Source of the DNA: Gammaproteobacteria bacterium LSUCC0112
GTDB lineage: Bacteria; Pseudomonadota; Gammaproteobacteria; Pseudomonadales; Pseudohongiellaceae
Reading direction: 5' to 3'
Assembly: GCA_004535785.1 (NCBI GenBank)
Contig: SPIB01000001.1
Coordinates: 518,523 to 569,720, forward strand
DNA length: 51,198 nucleotides
Positions within the stretch are counted from its first letter, which is position 1; every line of letters begins with the position of its first letter. Of the stretch, positions 27,870 through 36,404 are shown one piece after another. The notes under the pieces were generated by a model that saw only the letters and a program-made list of their open reading frames with translations, was not told the DNA's origin and made no database searches. A program made the position numbers and the translations under genes.

Positions 27870-28268
27870 ATGAGTAAACACGCGCTTTATGTAGCCGGGC
27901 GAAACAAGGATTGTGAAATTGTATTCGATGACCCAACTGTTTCGCGCCAGCATCTTGAGATTGCAGTGACTGCCGACGGCCGGTTTTACCTGACGGACAT
28001 GAACAGCTCAGGCGGAACAGCAATCTTGCGAAACGATCAATGGGTGGCATTGCGACAGGCCTTTGTTGAAAAGACAGATCAAATTCGCCTTGGCGAACTC
28101 TTAATGACAGTGCAGGAGCTCGCCATTCATATCGATAATTACAACAGCAGCGCAGGATCGGCGGCAGGCAAAAAACCTGGAAGCGGTGCCGAATGGAGCG
28201 CTAAAGATGAACTGCCGCAAGGACCTGTCAAACGAGACCGTATCACCGGCGAAATAATAGGAGACTGA
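27870..28268 (+). CDS. cytoplasmic FHA-domain protein
   Basis: A 132-residue protein made almost only of an FHA domain, which binds phosphothreonine peptides. All key residues are present: Gly-Arg in VAGRNKDCE, Ser-Arg-x-His in DPTVSRQHLEI and Asn in DMNSSGGTA. A hydrophilic tail (KKPGSGAEWSAKDE) follows. The start is uncertain among in-frame ATGs at 27858, 27861 and 27870. I use the last because the FHA strand begins there. It is the first gene of an eight-gene co-directional island and is closely related to the FHA domain ending the protease at 36388. Likely reader of the kinase encoded at 31623. Confidence 0.85.
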   Translation: MSKHALYVAGRNKDCEIVFDDPTVSRQHLEIAVTADGRFYLTDMNSSGGTAILRNDQWVALRQAFVEKTDQIRLGELLMTVQELAIHIDNYNSSAGSAAGKKPGSGAEWSAKDELPQGPVKRDRITGEIIGD

Positions 28269-28273
28269 CGCGC

Positions 28274-29062
28274 ATGGCTGTTGGCAATTTTAATTCTTCC
28301 TCGTCAGCGCGCGTGATTGCGGCAGGCGTCAGTGTTGTTATCTCGGTAATTTTTATTGCGAGCATGAGTTTCCTGCTAAGCGACCCGACTTCCATGCTTG
28401 GGGCTTTTTTGCTGGACAGACACACTGACAGCTTTATGTACCCGTTTACCATTCAGAATCTGATGTGGGTAATGTTTTTTGTGGGATGCGGCGAACTATG
28501 GATCCGTTTTACTGACGCCTCCAGGGAGCTTGCCCAGATCAAACGCAAACTGCTGCCAGAGGATGAATCCTTGATGCTGCGCGCGCAGGATCTCGGCCCG
28601 ATTTATGTCAATGTCAGCGAAAGCGACCCGAGCCAGCAATTTTTTCTGCAACGCCTGGTGCGTCGTTGCATTCTGCAGTTTCAGGCATCGCGATCGGTAG
28701 ATCAGGCCAACTCGCTGTTTAATTCTTCGCTCGAACTTTATCAACATGAAGTTGATCTGAAATACAACATGTTGCGCTACCTGGTGTGGCTGATCCCGAC
28801 ACTCGGTTTTATCGGCACTGTTGTGGGTATTGCGTTTGCACTGGACTATGCCGCAGGCGTTGAAGACCCCCAGGATCCAACCTTGCTGGCAGAAATTTCA
28901 GGTCGCCTCGGCGTTGCGTTTTATACAACATTGCTTGCCTTGATTCAGTCGGCGATACAGATGTTTGCATTGCACATCGCACAAGGACGCGAAGAAATGT
29001 CGATCAACCTGACCGGGCAGTATTGTCTGGACAACCTGATCAACCGTTTATACGAAAAATAA
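28274..29062 (+). CDS. MotA/TolQ/ExbB-like proton channel protein
   Basis: A 262-residue inner-membrane protein. Four hydrophobic segments: about 13-35, 59-76, 165-188 and 212-235. The last two have the MotA/TolQ/ExbB signature: LVWLIPTLGFIGTVVGIAFAL, then GRLGVAFYTTLLALIQSAI. The cytoplasmic loop between TM2 and TM3 is about 90 residues, as in ExbB-type stators. These proteins form the pentameric part of proton-driven motors or force generators with a MotB/ExbD-type partner, here probably the protein at 30771. TAGGAG precedes the ATG. Five bases from FHA1. No tonB, tol or flagellar genes are near. Confidence 0.82.
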   Translation: MAVGNFNSSSSARVIAAGVSVVISVIFIASMSFLLSDPTSMLGAFLLDRHTDSFMYPFTIQNLMWVMFFVGCGELWIRFTDASRELAQIKRKLLPEDESLMLRAQDLGPIYVNVSESDPSQQFFLQRLVRRCILQFQASRSVDQANSLFNSSLELYQHEVDLKYNMLRYLVWLIPTLGFIGTVVGIAFALDYAAGVEDPQDPTLLAEISGRLGVAFYTTLLALIQSAIQMFALHIAQGREEMSINLTGQYCLDNLINRLYEK

Positions 29063-29073
29063 GAGGCTTAATC

Positions 29074-29781
29074 GTGCCCATCTATCGAGGCCCTGACGGC
29101 AAGATCATTGAAGAACGCACTCAAAAACTCCGGCGCCCGGACCTGCCCAACGTGGCGGCAACCAGACCTGCAACGACCAGTGCAGAGACCGATGACGCGA
29201 CGCGCATCCCCGGCGCACGGGCGAGCACAGCCCGAACGTTGCAGGATGACGACGATACACTTAACCTGAAACGCGCTACCGCCACGACACCGCCTCCGAC
29301 AAATGACGCACACAAACCAGCTGCCGCTGCAACATCAGACGACAGAACGGTATTGGCGGGTGGCATGATGACTGAACCCCAGGCCGGCAGCCCCTCATCA
29401 ATACGGACCACAGGCTGGCTCAGCATTATTGCCGGGCCCGGTACAGGCACCAGTCTGGCACTGGGATATGGCGCAAACTCGATGGGCAGGGCGCTGTCAG
29501 AGCGAGTGCCTTTGAATTTCGGCGACAACCAGATTTCACGACAAGGCCATGCGGTTGTCACGTATGACCCGAGGGGCAAAATGTTTTATCTGCAATCTGG
29601 CGGGGGACAGAATTTAACGTATATGAATGAACAGTTGGTACTGATCCCTACCGTGCTAAACGCTGGCGATCGGATTCAGATAGGCGAGACAACGCTGTTT
29701 TTCACACCGCTGTGCGGTCCCGACTTCGACTGGCAGGCGATCTTGAATGGCAACGATGCTTCTCGGGACAAAAGCGTGTGA
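29074..29781 (+). CDS. FHA-domain protein with disordered N-terminus
   Basis: A 235-residue protein. GTG start at 29074 chosen because AGAGG lies seven bases upstream and this is the first start after the previous stop. Residues 1-125 are polar and low complexity, rich in Thr, Ala and Pro (ATRPATTSAETDDATR, TPPPTNDAHKP), a likely kinase substrate tail. The C-terminal FHA domain (about 130-228) has GR in NSMGRALSE, ISRQGH with one extra residue, and an Asn in GGGQNLTYMN. FHA proteins with Thr-rich tails often become bound by other FHA domains after phosphorylation. Four-base overlap with the phosphatase gene. Confidence 0.82.
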   Translation: MPIYRGPDGKIIEERTQKLRRPDLPNVAATRPATTSAETDDATRIPGARASTARTLQDDDDTLNLKRATATTPPPTNDAHKPAAAATSDDRTVLAGGMMTEPQAGSPSSIRTTGWLSIIAGPGTGTSLALGYGANSMGRALSERVPLNFGDNQISRQGHAVVTYDPRGKMFYLQSGGGQNLTYMNEQLVLIPTVLNAGDRIQIGETTLFFTPLCGPDFDWQAILNGNDASRDKSV

Positions 29782-30743
29782 CTGCAATTCCAGCCAACAA
29801 TACTGCCAGCTACCGTTTTTGCGCGCGACAATCGCAAGGTGCCCGGGATTATCAGGAAGACGATTACGGTTTTCTTGATGCCCGTGAGAATGACGGGGAA
29901 CCAGAACATACTTTGCTTGCCGTTGCAGATGGCATGGGTGGACACGCAAACGGCGCCCGCGCCAGCGCCATCGCTGCGGAAGCATTTATTGACGCCTACC
30001 AGCATTCCGGGGAGGCAACGGTCAAGCGACTGGAAGGCGCCCTGCATCACGCCAATCAACGTGTTGCCCGAGCTATCGCTGACGAACCAGCACTGGCCGG
30101 GATGGGGACAACGCTGGTGGGTGTTGTCATCAGGCAAGAACGCTTGAACTGGGTCAGTGTTGGTGATTCACCTTTGTGGTTGTTCCGACAAGGACACCTT
30201 GCACAGTTGAACGCTGATCACTCAATGGCACCACTGTTGCAGCAAATGGTGGTTGACGGGCGCATCAGCGCCGAAGAGGCGGCCAGCGACCCGAAGCGCA
30301 ATTCACTGTTGTCCGCAGTTATGGGACATGACATAGAACTGATTGACCTGCCCTCCGAACCCCTCGCCTGCCAGACGGGCGATCTGGTGATCATAGGCAG
30401 CGATGGCTTACAAACACTATCGGATGCAGAGATTCAAACCATCGTCGCCGGACACAGTCAGGACTCAGCGATGAAAATCAGCGAGGCGCTGATCCGGGCT
30501 GTCGATGCAAAGGCAAAACCCGGTCAGGACAATGTCACGGTGCTGGTGTATCGGCCAACGGTTGGCCATGACGTCCGGCAATCGGGATCTGCCGCATCAA
30601 TTGCTGAGGCAGATGAACGACCAAAACAAAGCACTGGAACGTCCGGTATTGGATTAAAGCAGTTGGGTATCATCACCTTGGGCCTGCTGGCAGTTGTCGC
30701 GCTGGTGTACCTCCTTAGCCTGTCTATGACAACCGGGCAATAG
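29778..30743 (+). CDS. PP2C-type Ser/Thr phosphatase with C-terminal membrane anchor
   Basis: A 321-residue protein starting at GTG 29778, overlapping the preceding stop (GTGTGA). PP2C metal-binding motifs are in order: ARDYQEDDYG, VADGMGGHANGA, GMGTTLVG, VGDSPLWL, IGSDGL and GQDNVTVLVY. A tail rich in Ser/Asp leads to a single C-terminal membrane helix (about 295-315, LGIITLGLLAVVALVYLLS). It should remove phosphate from targets of the kinase at 31623, and its tail anchor puts it at the inner membrane with the other parts. The start could be further upstream, but that would run deep into the FHA gene. Confidence 0.9.
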   Translation: MTAIPANNTASYRFCARQSQGARDYQEDDYGFLDARENDGEPEHTLLAVADGMGGHANGARASAIAAEAFIDAYQHSGEATVKRLEGALHHANQRVARAIADEPALAGMGTTLVGVVIRQERLNWVSVGDSPLWLFRQGHLAQLNADHSMAPLLQQMVVDGRISAEEAASDPKRNSLLSAVMGHDIELIDLPSEPLACQTGDLVIIGSDGLQTLSDAEIQTIVAGHSQDSAMKISEALIRAVDAKAKPGQDNVTVLVYRPTVGHDVRQSGSAASIAEADERPKQSTGTSGIGLKQLGIITLGLLAVVALVYLLSLSMTTGQ

Positions 30744-30770
30744 TGGCATTTTCTCTGGCGGGAATGGCGA

Positions 30771-31520
30771 ATGAGAAGACGAAGTAAAGAATTGAACATA
30801 TTCAGCATGTCTGCGCTGGACTTGTTTGCGTCCGCGATGGGTGCTTTTATCCTTATCACGTTGATTCTGTTTCCGTTTTTCCCCAATACCGGTGACTCAC
30901 CCGAGCGCATTCGTGATGTGCGGGCGGATCTTGAACAGCAGATGCAACAAATGGCCGAGGCTCAAGCGCAAGCTATGGCGGCCATGCAGGCGCAATTGGC
31001 TGAAGCAGAAGCCCAGGCACAAGCCTCCCAGAATGCGTTAAGCACCTTGCAGGGATCCTTGTCCCAATGTCAGGCGACGCTGGAGCAGGCTACTCAGCAG
31101 TTGAATGCCACCAACGAAACGTTGCAGAACTGCCGCACGGCGTTGCAGCAGACCTTTGTGCTGGTGGTGATCAGCTGGAGTTCAGACGACGACGTGGACC
31201 TGCACGTGACCGATCCCGCCGGCTCGGAATACTACTATCAGGCCCGAACGTTCCCGGGCTCTGATGCGGCACTGGAAGAAGATACTGTGAACGGTCCCGG
31301 CAATGAGATCTGGCTGTCGCCCAGCGCCATGCCCGGACGTTATGAAATAGATGCCAATCTCTATGCAAACAATTCGGGCGGGGCGGTCGCGGTACGCGGC
31401 TCATTGCTGTATCAGAACGGGCGCATGCCGCTGCCCGACCTGACACTGAGCGGGGATGGCGACAGACGCCTGATCACTGCGTTTACCGTCGACAACGAAG
31501 GCAACGTAACGTTTAACTGA
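30771..31520 (+). CDS. ExbD/MotB-like TM protein with coiled coil and DUF2135-like domain
   Basis: A 249-residue bitopic protein. The basic N-terminus (RRRSKELNIF) and single helix SALDLFASAMGAFILITLIL with an Asp near its start resemble MotB/ExbD/ZorB helices that carry the proton-binding Asp. A long Ala/Gln/Glu coiled coil (about 45-125, with two Cys) follows, then a C-terminal beta domain with SWSSDDDVDLHVTDPAG and YYYQ, ending GRYEIDANLYANN, which resembles the DUF2135/YfaP domain. The C-terminal part should lie in the periplasm. It is the obvious partner of the MotA/TolQ/ExbB-like protein. Replacing the usual OmpA peptidoglycan-binding domain with DUF2135 is unusual. Family calls are by motif reading. 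Confidence 0.68.
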   Translation: MRRRSKELNIFSMSALDLFASAMGAFILITLILFPFFPNTGDSPERIRDVRADLEQQMQQMAEAQAQAMAAMQAQLAEAEAQAQASQNALSTLQGSLSQCQATLEQATQQLNATNETLQNCRTALQQTFVLVVISWSSDDDVDLHVTDPAGSEYYYQARTFPGSDAALEEDTVNGPGNEIWLSPSAMPGRYEIDANLYANNSGGAVAVRGSLLYQNGRMPLPDLTLSGDGDRRLITAFTVDNEGNVTFN

Positions 31521-31622
31521 CTTAACTGTTTACTGCTTCAACTTTTTACCGACGTATCGTTTAACTGGTGCAACACTCAACTGACGCAGCAATTGAATGA
31601 CGTCATATTTAATCAGGGAAAC

Positions 31623-33422
31623 ATGATGGCTGAACATATACATGCCTTGCCGGACGGATATCGGCTTCATGAATATGAACTCATCCGGGTTCTGGGTGCC
31701 GGCGGATTCGGGATCACGTATTTGTGCTTCGACCACAATCTGGATCAGGCACGCGCCATCAAGGAGTACTTACCGGCCGATCTGGCCACGCGTGTCAGTG
31801 GCCAGAGTGTGCGATCCAATTCAACGTCCGCCCAGGATGACTTTGATGCCGGCCTGAACAGCTTTCTGGTGGAAGCTAAAATGCTGGCCCGTTTTGAACA
31901 CCGCAACATAGTCAAAGTGCACCGTTGTTTCAGTGACAACGGTACGGCGTACATCGTCATGGAGTATGCCGAAGGCGATACACTGGATTCCATTCTCAAG
32001 GAACAAGGCACACTGGACGAACAAACCCTGTTAAGTATCCTGTTGCCCATCATGGATGGACTCGACCGCGTCCACGCGCAAAAAACCCTGCACCGCGATA
32101 TCAAGCCCGGCAATGTCATTATCCGCGACAGTGACAACAGTCCGGTGCTGATCGACTTTGGCGCCGCGCGTCAGGCAATCGAGTCAAAAAGCCGCAGCAT
32201 TACGGCCATCATCACCGCCGGTTTTGCACCGTTTGAACAGTATTCCACTTATGGCAATCAAGGTCCATGGACCGATATTTATGCACTAGGGGCAATGGCA
32301 TACTTGGCGCTGTGTGGAGAAAAACCCCCGGAAGCGCCGCTGCGCATGCGCAATGACCCGATGATTCCTCTGTCAAAACGCTGTGCCGGCAAAGCCAGCC
32401 CTGCCGTCCTGGCAGCCATCGACTGGGCACTGCGCCCTTACGAGGAAGAACGACCACAGTCGATTGCAGAATGGCGCGCCGCCTTTGATGGCTCACCGGT
32501 CCATCGACCGGCTGCCAACCTGTCTGACAGTGACCAAACCGTCAAAATCCCTGCCCGGCCCGACAAACCTGCACAGGCACCTTCTGCGTCTTCTGTGCAG
32601 GAAGCAGCAGCGCCCGCCAAACGCAATGTAGCCCTGTGGGCTGGTATGGCAACGGTTACTGTGGCGGCTGCGGCAGGCATTTTTTACTTCATGGGGTCGG
32701 CGTCAACACCTGCTGGATTCATGTTACCGCCCACCATTGTTCTGCCGGCCGGTGATTTTGTGATGGGCAGCGAACCCGGCACGGGTGATCCCGATGAATG
32801 GCCTTCTCGCCGGGTGACATTGGCTGCCCCGCTGGAAATGGGCCAGAAGGAAGTGACCATCGGGGAGTATCGTCTGTTTGCTGATGCTACAGGCCAGGTT
32901 GCTCCGCGTGGGGATGCCAGTCTGCCGGTTACAGGTATCAGCTGGAATGACGCCAAAGCTTACGCTATCTGGCTGAGTGAACGCACGGGGGCACGCTACC
33001 GTTTGCCCAGCGAGGCGGAATGGGAATACGCCGCTCGCTCAGGCACAGGCTCTGCATGGCCCTGGGGCGAGCAGGCTGACGGCGCACAAGTGGTCTGTGC
33101 GGGCTGTGACGATGCAACTCCGACAGGACCGGTCAGCGCAGACACCGGCAGCCGCGTGACCTGGGCATCCGGTAACTTGTTCAATATGCATGGTAATGTC
33201 TGGGAATGGGTGGAAGACTGTGCGCGTGACAGTTACGTAGGTGCGCCGGTTGACGGCAGTGTCTGGACATCACCGGAAGCGGGTGCCTGCAGCCGGATTC
33301 TGCGCGGAGGTAGCTGGCGAGAGCCGCCGCCGCTGACCCGCAGTGCGTTTCGTGACTGGAAACCTGCAGACACGCGAGATGACGATATCGGATTCCGTCT
33401 TGTGAAGGAGGCTGCGCGATGA
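31623..33422 (+). CDS. transmembrane Ser/Thr protein kinase fused to an FGE-sulfatase domain
   Basis: A 599-residue protein. Cytoplasmic kinase about 15-285: glycine loop LGAGGFGITYL, Lys in AIKEYLP, catalytic loop HRDIKPGN, DFGAARQ and APFEQY in the activation/P+1 region. A Pro/Ser linker and one membrane helix (about 335-355) lead to a periplasmic FGE-sulfatase/SUMF1-type domain (about 368-598) with VLPAGDFVMGS, RLPSEAEWEYAAR, MHGNVWEWVEDC and LRGGSWRE. In such fusions the FGE-like domain usually acts as a sensor or lectin-like module. AGGGA lies upstream, and ATG 31623 or 31626 is the start. Its likely substrates are the FHA-linked proteins of the same island, reversed by the PP2C enzyme. 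Confidence 0.9.
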   Translation: MMAEHIHALPDGYRLHEYELIRVLGAGGFGITYLCFDHNLDQARAIKEYLPADLATRVSGQSVRSNSTSAQDDFDAGLNSFLVEAKMLARFEHRNIVKVHRCFSDNGTAYIVMEYAEGDTLDSILKEQGTLDEQTLLSILLPIMDGLDRVHAQKTLHRDIKPGNVIIRDSDNSPVLIDFGAARQAIESKSRSITAIITAGFAPFEQYSTYGNQGPWTDIYALGAMAYLALCGEKPPEAPLRMRNDPMIPLSKRCAGKASPAVLAAIDWALRPYEEERPQSIAEWRAAFDGSPVHRPAANLSDSDQTVKIPARPDKPAQAPSASSVQEAAAPAKRNVALWAGMATVTVAAAAGIFYFMGSASTPAGFMLPPTIVLPAGDFVMGSEPGTGDPDEWPSRRVTLAAPLEMGQKEVTIGEYRLFADATGQVAPRGDASLPVTGISWNDAKAYAIWLSERTGARYRLPSEAEWEYAARSGTGSAWPWGEQADGAQVVCAGCDDATPTGPVSADTGSRVTWASGNLFNMHGNVWEWVEDCARDSYVGAPVDGSVWTSPEAGACSRILRGGSWREPPPLTRSAFRDWKPADTRDDDIGFRLVKEAAR

Positions 33423-35020
33423 GTCGCTTTGCCGGATTGCATATTGAAGCGCTGGTACTGGTTACGCTATTGCTTCCATTTGCCGCGCATGCGCAGGATT
33501 TTAATGCGGAGCCTTATTACGGGGTGCTGGATCTGAGTGCCGGCTTTCAGCCAGACCCGCTGGTCAGATCACTGATTGCGGGCGGCACGACCGCCGTCAA
33601 CTCACAAAATGCGGGCTGCAGTGGATTCATCACTGGCGCGCCGGACTTCAGACTGAATTACACAGCGGGCGCCTATGCACTGGGTATTTTTGCCGCAGCG
33701 GAGATCGACACAACACTGATCGTGCGGGCACCTGACGGGCAATGGCACTGCAATGATGACTCCGAGCATTTAAGCGGCCTGAATCCCGGCGTCAACTTCC
33801 CGACACCGGCCTCGGGTCGTTATGACATCTGGATTGGCGTATTCAGCAGCGACGATTCCCTCAAGGATGCGCAACTGGTCATCACAGAACTCGCCACCAA
33901 CAGCTGGGCGACATTGAACCTCAACACTGATGAGCAGGTGTCGCCCGCCAACGTGCCTGCGCGCTGGTTTGGTGATGACAGTGGAATCTGGCCTCAGGAT
34001 GGCGTGTGTGACGACCCGTATTTTCGTGGCACCGGCAGCGGGTCACTGCTGCTGGCGTTTAACCGCTTTCGCGACGCCAGCGACTGCGAGCGCTTGTTTG
34101 GACAAGGCAGCATTCAGCTGAACCCTGACAGTTACAGCGAATTCAGCGGATCACTCAGCAGCAGCGACGCCCGACATTCTTCCCGCAACGCCTATCAGGA
34201 CGTCTTCGAAATCAACGCCGACAGCACACATGTCGGCCAGCGACTTGTTGCCCGGATGCGTGCCGATGACTTTGACTCTTTCCTGATCATCCGCTCACCG
34301 TCTGGCATTGAAGTGGAGAACGACGACTACCCGGATACCCGCAACTCCATGGCAGAAATGACGATCACGGAAACCGGTATCTATCAGGTCATCGCAACCA
34401 GCTACGAAGGCAATATCAGCGGCAGTTACGCACTGGAAATCAATAAACTGATCGGTGTCAATCAGACCCTCAGCAGCCTGAGCAATTCATTGCTCGAAGA
34501 GCGTCTGACCACCGGGTCCCGGCAACAGGATGCAGGCTCGTACATCTACGCTGTCGAGTTTCTGGCTCAGCAGGGGCAATCGCTGGATGCGATCTTGCGC
34601 TCCCCGGATTTTGACAGCTATCTGTACCTTTACGGGCCGGCCAATCTGATCCAGTCCAACGATGATTTTGAAACAGGCACAACCGACAGTCGCATCACTG
34701 CCACGCTGCCAACAACCGGGATTTACGTACTTACTGCGTCATCATTTGATGCTGATCGCACCGGGCAATTTTCACTAGCACTGAATCGGCCAGAGCCCGC
34801 ACAAGCGCCTGCGCCAGCACCAGAGCCAGCGCCCGCGGACGTCGCACGTGAGGAAACGGTTGCACCGGTTGAACCTGAACCGCAACCCGTTGAAAACACG
34901 CCAGCCGTGTTAACCGCGCAGTCTGCGGTGGCGCCGACGCCTGACAACAATGTTCAAGCGGACATCAATCCGATCACCTTACCCACTACCGCAACCATCC
35001 AGTATGGCAGTAAACGTTAA
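33419..35020 (+). CDS. secreted protein with three PPC-like beta domains
   Basis: A 533-residue exported protein whose ATG overlaps the kinase stop (ATGA). Signal peptide ends FAAHAQ. Three repeats resembling bacterial pre-peptidase C-terminal (PPC) domains follow, about residues 45-150, 240-335 and 345-450. They are recognisable by Asp-rich strand pairs such as DFDSFLIIRSPSG with ENDDYPDT, DFDSYLYLYGP with SNDDFETG, and endings SGSYALEIN and TGQFSLALN. The C-terminus is a Pro/Ala/Glu-rich linker (APAPAPEPAPADV). PPC domains bind surfaces or substrates and normally accompany secreted proteases. Here they are separate from the protease encoded next, suggesting a periplasmic partner for it or for the FGE domain. 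Confidence 0.75.
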   Translation: MSRFAGLHIEALVLVTLLLPFAAHAQDFNAEPYYGVLDLSAGFQPDPLVRSLIAGGTTAVNSQNAGCSGFITGAPDFRLNYTAGAYALGIFAAAEIDTTLIVRAPDGQWHCNDDSEHLSGLNPGVNFPTPASGRYDIWIGVFSSDDSLKDAQLVITELATNSWATLNLNTDEQVSPANVPARWFGDDSGIWPQDGVCDDPYFRGTGSGSLLLAFNRFRDASDCERLFGQGSIQLNPDSYSEFSGSLSSSDARHSSRNAYQDVFEINADSTHVGQRLVARMRADDFDSFLIIRSPSGIEVENDDYPDTRNSMAEMTITETGIYQVIATSYEGNISGSYALEINKLIGVNQTLSSLSNSLLEERLTTGSRQQDAGSYIYAVEFLAQQGQSLDAILRSPDFDSYLYLYGPANLIQSNDDFETGTTDSRITATLPTTGIYVLTASSFDADRTGQFSLALNRPEPAQAPAPAPEPAPADVAREETVAPVEPEPQPVENTPAVLTAQSAVAPTPDNNVQADINPITLPTTATIQYGSKR

Positions 35021-35035
35021 AGAGGACGCTGCAGC

Positions 35036-36388
35036 ATGAATATCTTGTCTGGAATCCTGGGCAGTTGTCTGACAGTCGCGGCACTGTCTCTCTCTATTGT
35101 CGTCAAGGTAAACGCAGCCCCCGATGTGGATGCTGTGGAACGCTCCATTGTGCGGGTTGTGATTGGCGGCCATGGCACAGGCTGGGTGGTCAGCCCGGGG
35201 GTGGTTGCCACCAACTGGCATGTTGCCGAGGGCCAGACAAGCTACGACATTATTCCGGCAGGTACCACCGATGTGTACCGGGGCACACTGCGCTGGATTG
35301 GCGACAGCGAGCGGGACATTGCACTGATTGATGTGCCCGGATTACCACTTGAGCCCTTCACTATTCACACCGGCGATCCACGCCGCGGCAGCCAGTCCTA
35401 TACCGTCGGATTCCCAGGGCTGGGGGACGACCTGACCGGGCGCGCTAACACCAATGTCAGCGTGTATGGTGGCACCATTGCACTGGTAGTTGAAAACAGT
35501 GCCGGCATCAAAATTGTTCAACACACCAATATTGTGAACGCCGGCAACTCAGGTGGACCGTTGCTGGATAATTGCGGCCGAGTGCTGGGATTAACCACCT
35601 GGGGTGTTGAGAACCAACAGTATCAGGCTGATTTTATCTGGGCCTCGGTGCATGTCAGTGAATTGGCGCGTCAGATGGACAGTCTGGGTATCAGTTATCA
35701 AAATGATACCGACGCTTGTGTGGATGCCGCGGCCGGGACGTTTGATACCTCAGCGCTGGACTCGCAACTTTCAACACAAAGCCAGGCGTTGTCACAACAA
35801 GAAGCGGCGCTGTCGCAGCAAGAGGCCGCCATTTCACAACAAGCGGCCGTACTGTCAGAGCAAAGCAAAGCGCTGGAGCAGTTTACCCGGCAAATGTATA
35901 TCTACGGCAGCGCCGGCGCGGTGTTACTGGCATTAACGCTGGCGTTGGCCCTGCGCCGCCCGCGTCAGCAGATTGTGCAAGCTATCAGCAACGTCAGTCG
36001 CAAAATCACCGGCTTTAATCCCGAGCAATACACTGATCGACCGGCAGGCCGCCCGGTTGCAGTGAAATCCGGACTTGCGTTATCAGGAACGGTTGCCGGC
36101 AAAAATATCAACCTGCCGTTTGACGTCAAAGCACTTGCCCGCGAAGCACACGGCATCAGTGTGGGGAGGCAACTGGATCTGGTTGATTACTGTCTGGAAG
36201 ACCCGACCGTTTCAAGACGCCACTTGCGCCTCAGCCTGAACAAAGATGTCATCGAGGTCGAAGACCTGAACTCATCCGGTGGTACCTTCCTAAATGGCAA
36301 GCAACTGTTGCCTTTCCGAAAATCTGCCGTCAAAGTGGGTGATCGTCTGAAGCTCGGCAACGTTGAGCTCTGGGTCAGTCAATTGTAG
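35036..36388 (+). CDS. membrane-anchored trypsin-like protease with cytoplasmic FHA domain
   Basis: A 450-residue protein. Signal-like N-terminus (1-27), then a chymotrypsin-fold protease about 35-225 with a complete triad: His in ATNWHVAEG (about 61), Asp in ERDIALIDV (about 93) and Ser in NAGNSGGPLL (about 171). A heptad region about 240-285 repeats the unit SQQEAAL. A membrane helix (about 290-310, GSAGAVLLALTLALALRR) is followed by a cytoplasmic FHA domain (about 370-450) with SVGRQLD, DPTVSRRHL and DLNSSGGTF. So the protease is in the periplasm and its phosphothreonine reader in the cytoplasm. The FHA domain resembles that at 27870. No PDZ domain, so it is not an ordinary DegP. Last gene of the island. 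Confidence 0.9.
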   Translation: MNILSGILGSCLTVAALSLSIVVKVNAAPDVDAVERSIVRVVIGGHGTGWVVSPGVVATNWHVAEGQTSYDIIPAGTTDVYRGTLRWIGDSERDIALIDVPGLPLEPFTIHTGDPRRGSQSYTVGFPGLGDDLTGRANTNVSVYGGTIALVVENSAGIKIVQHTNIVNAGNSGGPLLDNCGRVLGLTTWGVENQQYQADFIWASVHVSELARQMDSLGISYQNDTDACVDAAAGTFDTSALDSQLSTQSQALSQQEAALSQQEAAISQQAAVLSEQSKALEQFTRQMYIYGSAGAVLLALTLALALRRPRQQIVQAISNVSRKITGFNPEQYTDRPAGRPVAVKSGLALSGTVAGKNINLPFDVKALAREAHGISVGRQLDLVDYCLEDPTVSRRHLRLSLNKDVIEVEDLNSSGGTFLNGKQLLPFRKSAVKVGDRLKLGNVELWVSQL

Positions 36389-36404
36389 ACAGTGAGGAAA
36401 TGAC

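Noticed and set aside
28274-31520. Zorya anti-phage system
   Set aside because: Only a ZorA/ZorB-like idea is shared. The ExbD-like protein has no OmpA domain and there is no ZorC, ZorD or ZorE in the window.
27870-36388. Type VI secretion regulatory genes (kinase, PP2C, FHA)
   Set aside because: No Tss structural gene is present, and the kinase carries an FGE domain with a protease and channel pair nearby, which does not fit T6SS loci.
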